From Nocardia sp. CY41 (GTDB lineage: Bacteria > Actinomycetota > Actinomycetes > Mycobacteriales > Mycobacteriaceae), in contig NZ_VUOS01000021.1 in the NCBI RefSeq assembly GCF_009829325.1, forward strand, positions 150,402 through 214,401: a stretch of DNA of 64,000 nucleotides, in the 5' to 3' direction. Numbering within the stretch: position 1 is the stretch's first letter; each line of letters opens with the position of its first letter. Of the stretch, positions 25,818 to 33,251 are shown one piece after another. The position numbers were made by a program, and so were the translations under genes. The notes below the pieces were generated by a model. The model had not been told where the DNA came from. It was given only the letters and a program-made list of their open reading frames with translations, and ran no database searches.

Positions 25818-27469
25818 GGCACCAGCTTTCCGGGGTTCAGGATGCCCGCCGGGTCGAGTTCGGCCTTCACCGCGCGCAGCACGCGCACGCCTAGATCGCC
25901 CACTTCGTCCGGCACCCACGGACGATGATCGGTGCCCACCGCATGGTGGTGGGTGATGGTGCCGCCCGTGGCGACGATGGCGTCGCCCGCGGCGCGCTTG
26001 GCGGCCTGCCACTGGGTCAGCGGGTCGTCGAGCTGCTTGGCGACGACGGTGAAGTACAGCGACGCGCCGGTCGGATAGGTGTGCGAGATGTGGCACATGA
26101 CCAAGGGCGGAGTGCCCTGCGCGCCGAGCGAATCGGTCAGCGCCGCGGTGACCTTCGCCTTCAGCGCGCTCAGATTCGACCAGGTGGTGGCGGTCTCCAG
26201 CGTCTCGCAGAGCACGCCCACGTCCAGCAGCGCGTCGCGCAGGTACGGGGCGGCGAAACGACCGTGCTCCCATTCCCGGGCCGGTGTCTCCCCCAAGGAC
26301 GCACCGCCGGCGGCGGCCAGCACGGCGGCCGCTTCGGCGCTGCGTGCGGCGACATGCGCCGCGCTGCCCTCGTAGGTGGTGACGGCCAGGCACCCGGCCA
26401 CGGGGTTGCCGCCGATATCGCCGGAGCGGGCGAGATTGATCCCGGTCTCCGCCTCGTCGGACAAGCGGAGCACGGTGGGCGCCGCATCCGCCTGCACTAC
26501 CGCACGCAACGCGGCGGCGCCGGTCACGAAATCGGGGAACGCCCACGCTTGGTAGGCGACGGTTTCCGGAACCGGATGCACCCGCAGCGTGACCTCGGTG
26601 ATCACGCCGAGCGTGCCCTCCGACCCGACGAACAACTCGCGCAGGTCCGGCCCCGCCGCCGAAGCGGGCGCACGCCCGAGTTCGAGCGTGCCGCTGGGGG
26701 TGGCGATCTTCAGCCGCTGCACCATGTCGTCGAAGCGGCCGTAGCCCGCCGAGGCCTGGCCGGACGACCGTGTCGCCGCGAAACCGCCGAGGGTGGCGAA
26801 CTCGAAACTCTGCGGGAAGTGACCGAGGGACAGCCCGTGCGCGCCGAGCAGTTCCTCCGCGCGCGGACCGGTCACGCCCGCACCCAGGGTCGCGGTGCCG
26901 CTCACCGGATCGACCTCGGTCAACCCGGCCAGCCTGCGCAGATCCAGGGCGATCACGGTGTCGAAGCGTCCGCGTAGGGGATCGACGCCGCCGACCACGC
27001 TGGTACCGCCGCCGAACGGCACCACCGCGACGGCGTGCCGCGCGCAGTAGGCGAGGACGGCGAGGACCTCGTCGTGATCGGCCGGGAAGACGACGGCGTC
27101 CGGCGCGTCCTGCGGCCCCTCGGCCCGGCGACGCAGCAGATCGGGCGTGCTCTTCCCGCCGGCGTGCCGCAGCCGATCGCGATGGTCGGCCGACACGTTG
27201 CCGGGACCGACCACCTCGACCAGCCCGGCTCGCCGCTCGGGCGTCAGCGCCGATTCGCGCAGTGGCACGTCGCCCTCGTCGCGGCGCGCCACCGGGTTGC
27301 CGGAGACCCCGAACACCTGCGTCAGCAGACCGCGGATCCGTTCCGAAAGTGGCTGGTGACCAGCCACGATGCCCCAGGCATCCCAGACCATACCCGCCGC
27401 CGATTCGCCCGGACCGGTCTTCGCCGACAGGGCCGGATCGCCATCGGTGCGCTGCTGCGTGTCCACCAT
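25814..27469 (-). CDS. FAD-binding oxidase, alkylglycerone-phosphate synthase-like
   Basis: 551 aa. The FAD-binding PCMH domain has VVPFGGGTSVVGGV near residue 150 and LGHFPQSFEFATLGG. The C-terminal part has CHISHTYPTGASLYFT and the triple-histidine TITHHHAVGTDH, both hallmarks of alkyl-DHAP synthase (AGPS), which exchanges the acyl chain of acyl-DHAP for a fatty alcohol to make the ether bond. D-lactate-type oxidases share the fold but lack the HHH motif. The start codon sits 2 bases from a large palindrome and has no ribosome-binding site, so initiation may be leaderless; a GTG at 27466 is also possible. Coupled to the lipid kinase gene and divergent from TetR-glpD. Confidence 0.82.
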   Translation of the reverse strand: MVDTQQRTDGDPALSAKTGPGESAAGMVWDAWGIVAGHQPLSERIRGLLTQVFGVSGNPVARRDEGDVPLRESALTPERRAGLVEVVGPGNVSADHRDRLRHAGGKSTPDLLRRRAEGPQDAPDAVVFPADHDEVLAVLAYCARHAVAVVPFGGGTSVVGGVDPLRGRFDTVIALDLRRLAGLTEVDPVSGTATLGAGVTGPRAEELLGAHGLSLGHFPQSFEFATLGGFAATRSSGQASAGYGRFDDMVQRLKIATPSGTLELGRAPASAAGPDLRELFVGSEGTLGVITEVTLRVHPVPETVAYQAWAFPDFVTGAAALRAVVQADAAPTVLRLSDEAETGINLARSGDIGGNPVAGCLAVTTYEGSAAHVAARSAEAAAVLAAAGGASLGETPAREWEHGRFAAPYLRDALLDVGVLCETLETATTWSNLSALKAKVTAALTDSLGAQGTPPLVMCHISHTYPTGASLYFTVVAKQLDDPLTQWQAAKRAAGDAIVATGGTITHHHAVGTDHRPWVPDEVGDLGVRVLRAVKAELDPAGILNPGKLVP

Positions 27470-27470
27470 G

Positions 27471-27505
27471 CGTTACAGTTTGACATATACTGTCAAGCAG
27501 TAACG
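27471..27505. promoter_or_regulatory. 35-bp nested palindrome, probable TetR operator
   Basis: Centred on 27488: outer arms CGTTAC / GTAACG and inner arms TTGACA / TGTCAA with a TATAC centre; 13 of 17 positions pair. It fills most of the 45-bp gap between the oxidase and TetR genes and must overlap both promoters, so one repressor could shut off both units. Confidence 0.75.
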
Positions 27506-27514
27506 AATATCAGG

Positions 27515-28204
27515 ATGAATCCTCCCTGGCCGACGCCTCGCCGCCGGCCGCTCGACCCCGGTGGTGACGCTTTGACCGCTCCCGACACCTCCGCCGAGCA
27601 CCTCTCGGCGACCGACCTGGCGATCCTGGACGCCGCCCGCGCCTGCGTGGAGGAGTTCGGCGTACGCCGCACCACGCTCACCGAGGTGGCGCGGCGGGCG
27701 GGCGTCAGCAGGCCGACGGTCTACCGGCGCTGGCCGGACACCGGCGCGCTGGTCGCGGAATTGCTGGTTCGCGAGCTGCGCGGGATCGTGGCGGCGACCA
27801 TGCCGTCGGCGGGCAGCGCACGCACCAGGCTGGTCGAGGGCTTGGTCGCCGGAGCGGCGACGGTGCGGATGAATCCCTTGTTCGGCAAGATCTTCCGCAC
27901 CGACACCGACCTGATGCTCACCTACGTCTTCGGCAGGCTCGGGCGCAACCAGCGCGCGCTGATCGAGCTGTTCGCGGCGGGCATCCGAGACGGCCAGCGA
28001 GACGGCTCCATCCGCGCGGGCGATCCGGAGCGAATGGCCACCATGCTGCTGCTGATCGCCCAGTCCGCGGTCCAGTCGGCGGGCACCGTCGCGCCGCTGC
28101 TGGCGGGCGAGCACCTCGACGCCGAACTCCGTCGCGCGATCGACGGCTACTTGGACGATCGCGCCCGCGACACAGCTGAAGACGCCGCCCGAGCGCAGTC
28201 GTGA
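27515..28204 (+). CDS. TetR family regulator
   Basis: 229 aa from the ATG at 27515; an in-frame TTG at 27572 would start just before TAPDTSAEH and is possible. Helix-turn-helix at about 52-75 with TLTEVARRAGVSRPTVYRRW. The C-terminal ligand domain has no recognised specificity. It is divergent from the oxidase-kinase pair across a 35-bp palindrome and 46 bp upstream of glpD on the same strand. It probably controls both units in response to a lipid or glycerol-phosphate-related signal; this is inferred. Confidence 0.85.
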   Translation: MNPPWPTPRRRPLDPGGDALTAPDTSAEHLSATDLAILDAARACVEEFGVRRTTLTEVARRAGVSRPTVYRRWPDTGALVAELLVRELRGIVAATMPSAGSARTRLVEGLVAGAATVRMNPLFGKIFRTDTDLMLTYVFGRLGRNQRALIELFAAGIRDGQRDGSIRAGDPERMATMLLLIAQSAVQSAGTVAPLLAGEHLDAELRRAIDGYLDDRARDTAEDAARAQS

Positions 28205-28250
28205 GCAGTACCCGCTCCGGCCGTTCCCGCTGGATCCGAAAGGCATTGTG

Positions 28251-29792
28251 ATGAGCACTGAACCGGTGCGTACCGGAGACTCCGCGCTGAACGCCGCGCG
28301 CCGCGCCGCGGATCTGTCGCGGCTCGGCGACGGCGCCGAGATCGACGTCTTGGTGATCGGCGGTGGCGTCACCGGCGCGGGAGCCGCGCTGGACGCGGCC
28401 GCCCGCGGACTGCGGACCGTGCTGGTGGAACGCCACGACCTGGCGTTCGGCACCAGCCGATGGAGCTCCAAACTGGTGCACGGCGGCTTGCGGTACCTGG
28501 CGAGCGGCCGGGTGGGCATCGCCCACGAGAGCGCGGTGGAACGCGGCATCCTGCTGCGCACCACGGCGCCGCATCTGGTGCGCCCGCTGCCCCAACTGGT
28601 GCCGCTGCTGCCGAATGTCGGCACGACGCAAGCCGCTCTGGTGCGCGCCGGTTTCGTGGCGGGCGATCTACTGCGGCGCGGCGCGGGCACGCCCGCCGCG
28701 CTGCTGCCCCGGTCCCGGCGCGTCGCCGCCGCGGAAGCCGTGCGACTCGCACCGACCGTGCGGCGGGCGGATCTGCGCGGTGGCCTGCAGGCATGGGACG
28801 GGCAACTGGTCGACGACGCGCGCTTGGTCGTCGCACTGGCGCGCACGGCGGCGGCGCACGGCGCACGGATCCTGACCCGCGTCGAAGCGCGCGAGGTGAC
28901 CGGGCAGTCGGCGACCCTGCGCGACACCCGCACCGGCGAGACGCTCACGGTGCGACCGCGCACCGTGGTGAACGCCACCGGCGTCTGGGCCGACCAGGTG
29001 GACCCGAGCATCCGGCTGCGCCCGAGTCGCGGCACACATCTGGTGTTCTCCGCCGAGTCCTTCGGCGGCCTCAGCGCTGCGCTCACCGTCCCGGTGCCCG
29101 GCAGCATCGGCCGCTTCGTGTTCGCCTTCCCCGCCGCGCACGGCCGGGTCTACCTGGGCTTGACCGACGAGGACGCGCCCGGCCCGGTGCCCGACGAGCC
29201 CGAGCCCACCGGAAGCGAAATCGATTTCCTGCTCGACACCATCAATCCCGCCCTGCGAGAGCCGTTGACGCGCGACGACATTCGCGGCTCGTACGCCGGA
29301 TTGCGCCCACTGCTGCAGACCGCCGACGACAGCACGGCCGACATCTCCCGGCAGCACGCGGTGCTGCGTTCCCCGACCGGGGTCGTCACCATCGTCGGCG
29401 GCAAGCTCACCACGTACCGGAAGATGGCCGAGGACGTGATCGACGCCGCGGTCACGCACGGTGGTCTCGCCGCGGGGCCGTGCCGCACCCGGCGGCTGCC
29501 GCTGGTGGGCGCGGTCTCCGGCGCGGCACGCGACCGCATCGATGCCCCACCCGTGCTGATCGAGCGGTACGGCAGTGCGGCGGCCGACGTCCTGGCCGCG
29601 GCGCGGCGCGATCCGGCGCTCGCCGAGCCGGTCGCGCCCGGAATGGATGTGCTGGCTGCCGAATTCGCCTACGCGGTGTCCCACGAGGGAGCGCTCGAGG
29701 CCGGGGACCTGCTGGATCGGCGCACGCGCATCGGCTTGGTCGCCGAGGATCGCGCCGCCGCGGCGGCCGCGGCCGCGCGCGCCCTCGCCTGA
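28251..29792 (+). CDS. glpD: glycerol-3-phosphate dehydrogenase (FAD)
   Basis: 513 aa, close to mycobacterial GlpD1. N-terminal FAD motif VLVIGGGVTGAGAALDAAAR around residue 36, GTSRWSSKLVHGGLRYL, and the C-terminal GGKLTTYRKMAEDV are diagnostic. It oxidises glycerol-3-phosphate to DHAP at the membrane and passes electrons to quinones. The start is the ATG at 28251 after AAAGG; a GTG one codon upstream is in frame. DHAP is the precursor of the substrate of the AGPS-like enzyme encoded divergently. In the same direction as the TetR gene and probably co-transcribed. Confidence 0.93.
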   Translation: MSTEPVRTGDSALNAARRAADLSRLGDGAEIDVLVIGGGVTGAGAALDAAARGLRTVLVERHDLAFGTSRWSSKLVHGGLRYLASGRVGIAHESAVERGILLRTTAPHLVRPLPQLVPLLPNVGTTQAALVRAGFVAGDLLRRGAGTPAALLPRSRRVAAAEAVRLAPTVRRADLRGGLQAWDGQLVDDARLVVALARTAAAHGARILTRVEAREVTGQSATLRDTRTGETLTVRPRTVVNATGVWADQVDPSIRLRPSRGTHLVFSAESFGGLSAALTVPVPGSIGRFVFAFPAAHGRVYLGLTDEDAPGPVPDEPEPTGSEIDFLLDTINPALREPLTRDDIRGSYAGLRPLLQTADDSTADISRQHAVLRSPTGVVTIVGGKLTTYRKMAEDVIDAAVTHGGLAAGPCRTRRLPLVGAVSGAARDRIDAPPVLIERYGSAAADVLAAARRDPALAEPVAPGMDVLAAEFAYAVSHEGALEAGDLLDRRTRIGLVAEDRAAAAAAAARALA

Positions 29793-29805
29793 CCGCACCG
29801 CCGGT

Positions 29806-30345
29806 TCAGTCCATCGACCACTCGGACAGGTCGGCGCGCATGCACGCACGCGGCCATCGGTCGAGGCCGTGGGCCCGTTCGGCGGTACGCAAGGCGATCA
29901 GCCCCGGCGTCTCCTCGTCCGCCGCCAGGTAGCGGAAACCGAGCCGCTGGTAATACGGGCCGTTCCACGGCACCTCGGTGAAGGTGGTCAACGTCATCGC
30001 GGGCAGTTGCGCGGTCGCGGCCCATCGGGCGGCCTGGTCGAGCAAGCGTTTGCCGATCCGGCGGCGGGCGTGGTCGGGATGCACCGAAACCTGCTCGATA
30101 TGGGCGTTTCCGTCGATCACGCCCACGATCAGGTAGGCGATCGGCGGGTCGGCGTCGCTCCAAACCCAGGCGCGCCCGGCCTGCTGGAACTCGCGCAACG
30201 TCGCCTTCGAAGGCGGTTCGTCGTCGGCTACGGCCGTCATGCCGACGTCCGCGAACGGCTTGCCCGCCGCGCGTTCGATCTCTTGCAGCACGGGTAGGTC
30301 TTCGGTCGTCGCGGGCCGGATCACCCGCCCATTGTGCAGCGGCAC
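29806..30345 (-). CDS. GNAT family N-acetyltransferase
   Basis: 179 aa from a GTG. IRPATTEDLPVLQEIERA at the start and the acetyl-CoA-binding VHPDHARRRIGKRLLDQAA (motif A, Q/RxxGxG/A form) in the middle, then PWNGPYYQRLGFRYL. It acetylates an unknown amine or protein N-terminus. Convergent with glpD, 13 bp away, and 22 bp downstream of a TetR gene on the same strand, so these two may form a unit. Confidence 0.85.
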   Translation of the reverse strand: MPLHNGRVIRPATTEDLPVLQEIERAAGKPFADVGMTAVADDEPPSKATLREFQQAGRAWVWSDADPPIAYLIVGVIDGNAHIEQVSVHPDHARRRIGKRLLDQAARWAATAQLPAMTLTTFTEVPWNGPYYQRLGFRYLAADEETPGLIALRTAERAHGLDRWPRACMRADLSEWSMD

Positions 30346-30367
30346 ACCTGACGCATACCAGCGAATT

Positions 30368-31039
30368 TCACTCCGCCGGCGTGGCGAGGATGCCGCTGAT
30401 CAGCACCTGCACCGCCCAGGCCGCGCGTGCGTCGCCGTCACCCGACAGCAGAGCCTCCCGCATGGCCACGACGGTCGGATAGCGGTCGACGGGCAGTTCG
30501 GCGAAGCGCCGCTCGATCGCCGCGAGGTACTCCTGTTCGCTGCCGCCGCCGGTGTCGTGCTTGCTCTGCTCCGCCGCCGCGGCGGTGATATGCAGAAAGA
30601 GCAGGTCCACCGCCCACGACGCGGTGCGGTCGTCCAATCCCGCCTCGACCAGCGCGCCGAGCATCAGTTCCACCAACCGCACCGCGTTGGGACTGCTCGG
30701 GATCACGCCGAGCGCGACGAGCGCCAGCCCCTCGTGCCTGCTCATCGCGGCCACCATGGCGTCGGCCAGTGCGGTGAGCCGCGTCCGCCAACTCGCCCCG
30801 GCCGGCTCCGGAACGGTGCCGAGGACATGGTCGAGCATGGCGGTCATCAGGTCGTCGCGATTGGCGACGTACACGTACAGCGAGGCCGCGCCGGTGTCCA
30901 AGTCCTGCGCCACCCGGCGCATGGTCAGCGCCGCCGCGCCGTCGCGATCCAGGATGCGCAGACCGGTCTCGACGATCACCTCGCGACTCAGCGGAGCTTT
31001 GGCCGGGCGGGCCCGGCGGCTGACGGCTGCTGCGCTCAT
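30368..31039 (-). CDS. TetR/AcrR family regulator
   Basis: 223 aa starting MSAAAVSRRARPAKAPLSRE. Helix-turn-helix at about 38-60 (LTMRRVAQDLDTGAASLYVY). The C-terminal half resembles the tetracyclin-repressor-like domain common in Nocardia regulators. TATGCT lies 6 bases before the ATG with no ribosome-binding site, so the mRNA is probably leaderless. Target is unknown; the only gene in the same direction is the GNAT gene. Confidence 0.85.
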   Translation of the reverse strand: MSAAAVSRRARPAKAPLSREVIVETGLRILDRDGAAALTMRRVAQDLDTGAASLYVYVANRDDLMTAMLDHVLGTVPEPAGASWRTRLTALADAMVAAMSRHEGLALVALGVIPSSPNAVRLVELMLGALVEAGLDDRTASWAVDLLFLHITAAAAEQSKHDTGGGSEQEYLAAIERRFAELPVDRYPTVVAMREALLSGDGDARAAWAVQVLISGILATPAE

Positions 31040-31045
31040 GGGCCG

Positions 31046-31051
31046 AGCATA
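31046..31051 (-). promoter_or_regulatory. leaderless -10 element of the TetR gene
   Basis: TATGCT on the minus strand, 6 bases before the ATG at 31039. Confidence 0.5.
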
Positions 31052-31625
31052 ACCAGGGACGAACGGTGTTCGGGTGATCGGCGCAAATCGGTGGTGCGAA
31101 ACATACGGGATACCGAGACAGGGATCGGCCGTGGACCGATCAGGCCGTGGTGACGCAACGACTCGCCGAGACGCCGGCGCGACTGCCGGGCGCACCCTTT
31201 GTCGTCGCAGGGTCATCGCCGGGCGTACCGGCCCCGCAACTCGGATGTGCTGCACGCGCCACCAGATCGCGCCCGCGCGACCACTGCGATCTCGCTGACG
31301 CCAACCCGTCGGTTCAGCAGGGAGTTGGGCGGATCCGCGTCGGCTGTCCGGAGCCCGGGGCCGACCGACCACTCACCTTGAGCGCCAGTAGTGTCCACGA
31401 ACCTCGAATTGTGACTTATGGCATAGCAGAAGCCTCCGGGCATGACCGTCGCCGACTGCGGAAAACACCACAACGCGCAGCTCACGGCCTTGGCGATGGC
31501 GAAAGCAACCGTTGGCGAGAAGGCGCACGCCCGAGCGTGATTGGAGAACCGGGCGGCGCTCCGAAGGATTCACGCATTCCGCTTCGCCATGCTCGCAGAC
31601 CCCGGTTCGGTTGTCGCCGACGCTC

Positions 31626-31631
31626 TATGCT
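31626..31631 (+). promoter_or_regulatory. possible -10 hexamer of the FHA gene
   Basis: TATGCT 41 bases upstream of the GTG at 31673. The gap also contains the GGAAGGAGGG ribosome-binding site, so a short conventional leader is implied. Confidence 0.4.
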
Positions 31632-31672
31632 GGCTTCGGAATGCCGGTAGTGCGCCGGGAAGGAGGGCGCGG

Positions 31673-32896
31673 GTGCGCAGGAAACCGTCCACCGTGGGTG
31701 TCGCACCGGGCGACGGGCTCGTCGCTCGCTTCGGTGCGGTCGTCGCCTATCTCGGAGCCGAAACGACCTCCACCGACCGGATACTCGGCACCATCGAAGC
31801 CGTGGCCGAAGGGGAGCATCCCGGCGCCGCGCTGGCGCAACGGTTGGCGGCGGTGATCTTCGCCAGCACGGTCAAACCGCCGCCGTTCGGTGTGGTCGCA
31901 CCGACCGACGACGGCTTGCTGATCCTGTTGCGCGGACCGGTGACCGCCGAGATCCAAGGCGCGGAGGGCACCCGCCGCCTCGACGGCGGGCGCGCGTTCA
32001 CCTGGGTGGACGAGATCGTGCGCGAACCGGTGCGCCGCATCACGATCGGCGCGGACACGGGCACGCTGCCGACCGCGCTCCCCCGCACGGATCTGCGCGC
32101 CGGCGTGGTCCCCGGCGGCGGTTTCGTCATGCACGCCGCGGTGCGGCGCGCCGGGAAGACCGTCGAGCCGCGCACCTCCGAGCCCGCCGCACAGGGCGAA
32201 CCAGATCCCACAGCGGCGGCCGGTTTCGCCGCGATGCCCGAACCGACCGGCGCCGCCGAGGCCGTCGCCCAGCCGAAGCCGGTCGCCCGGCCGACCGACT
32301 CGGCCCCGGTCGCCCGGCCGACCGACTCGGCCTCAGTCGCCCGGCCGACCGAGTCCGCCCGACTCCTGGCCAAACCGCGTCCGCCCCGGCCGGTCACCGA
32401 TCGCCCGCTTGCCTGGTCCCAGGTGCAGCCCGCGCACGAACCGGTCGCTCCGCGCAAAGGTCCCGAGAACGGTGCGACGCGAGCCGCGCGCCCGGCCGCG
32501 CCGTCCGGCGACACGGCGATCGGTGCGCTGGTCACCGAGGACGGCGCGGCCTACCCGTTGAACCGCGCCTACGTCATCGGGCGCGGCCCGCAGGTGGACG
32601 AATCGGTGCGCGCCGCCACCGCCGCGCCGATCGTCATCCAGCGCGACCGCCACGTGTCGCGCGTCCACGCGTATGTGTCGGTCGACGGCGGCAAGGTGTA
32701 CGTCCGGGACGCCGCCGCCACCTCGGGCACCTTCATCGCCGGCCCCGGCACCGATCAGTGGACCCGGATCAGCACGTCGCCGACCGAGCTCCCGCCGGGC
32801 TGGCGCGTCCGCATCAGCGAGCGGGTCCTCACCTATCGCGGCGACGAGCAGCGCACGGGCGCGGCCGATATCGCAGCAGCGCGCCGCCGATCCTGA
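31673..32896 (+). CDS. FHA-domain protein
   Basis: 407 aa from a GTG with GGAAGGAGGG about 7 bases upstream. The first about 150 residues are a structured domain of unknown type (VGVAPGDGLVARFGAVVAYLG ... FAWV-like motifs). Residues about 150-290 are Pro/Ala-rich and include three copies of a 9-residue unit. The C-terminal FHA domain has YVIGRGP, the phosphothreonine-contacting SRVHAYV and DAAATSGTFI; the canonical Asn of NGT is replaced by Ser. FHA domains bind phosphothreonine, so it is a possible partner of Ser/Thr kinases such as PknG encoded 30 kb away. This link is speculative. Confidence 0.72.
   Translation: MRRKPSTVGVAPGDGLVARFGAVVAYLGAETTSTDRILGTIEAVAEGEHPGAALAQRLAAVIFASTVKPPPFGVVAPTDDGLLILLRGPVTAEIQGAEGTRRLDGGRAFTWVDEIVREPVRRITIGADTGTLPTALPRTDLRAGVVPGGGFVMHAAVRRAGKTVEPRTSEPAAQGEPDPTAAAGFAAMPEPTGAAEAVAQPKPVARPTDSAPVARPTDSASVARPTESARLLAKPRPPRPVTDRPLAWSQVQPAHEPVAPRKGPENGATRAARPAAPSGDTAIGALVTEDGAAYPLNRAYVIGRGPQVDESVRAATAAPIVIQRDRHVSRVHAYVSVDGGKVYVRDAAATSGTFIAGPGTDQWTRISTSPTELPPGWRVRISERVLTYRGDEQRTGAADIAAARRRS
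32279..32359 (+). repeat. 27-bp triplicate repeat in the FHA gene
   Basis: Three contiguous 27-bp units at 32279-32305, 32306-32332 and 32333-32359 encoding PVARPTDSA, PVARPTDSA and SVARPTESA. The first two are identical at DNA level, the third has a few changes. Lies in the flexible linker. Confidence 0.85.
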
Positions 32897-33251
32897 CCGC
32901 CGGCCGGATTCCTCCACCAACGAGGGCGCGGCGTCGGTCACCCGGTCCGGCGTCCACAGTGAGCGTCGTCGGTCGCCCGGATCGGTGCGACATACGCAGA
33001 GCACGGGCCGCACGCACCGGCCCGATGCCACATGCACAGAGCTTGGCCGTGGTACGCACCGCCCGATCGGATCGCGGTGGTGGGCATCCCTCCCGCGCGG
33101 TCGCGATGTCTCGGGCGACCATGGCGCGGCCCACATCTCCCCGCCCGAGCACGGCCACCCTGGGCAACGAACGGCCCCACTCGGGGCGGTGCTGACGCCC
33201 GCTCGTACGGTCCCCGCCCGCTTCGCGCCGCGCGGAGAGGACAATGGCGGC
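32897..33251. other. 355-bp gap upstream of the molybdopterin oxidoreductase gene
   Basis: No gene seen. It contains a 40-bp tandem direct repeat (32987-33067) and, at the right end, GGAGAGGAC before the ATG at 33252. Confidence 0.4.
32987..33067 (+). repeat. imperfect 40-bp tandem direct repeat
   Basis: Copy 1 at 32987-33026 and copy 2 at 33027-33067. Both share ACAT-x-C-x-CAGAGC, GGCCG, ACGCACCG and CCCGAT blocks in the same order. Non-coding and upstream of the YdeP-type gene. May be a duplicated regulator site. Confidence 0.6.

Larger units (their letters stand above)
31040..31672. other. 633-bp region without a recognised gene
   Basis: Between the TetR and FHA genes. It holds the TetR promoter at its left end and the FHA promoter at its right end. 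A 32-codon frame at 31442-31540 (MTVADCGKHHNAQLTALAMA...) has no ribosome-binding site and no recognised similarity, so I do not call it. GC content dips around 31400-31450. Confidence 0.4.

Noticed and set aside
31442..31540. 32-codon frame MTVADCGKHHNAQLTALAMA...
   Set aside because: No ribosome-binding site, no recognised similarity, and it lies in a promoter-rich gap.
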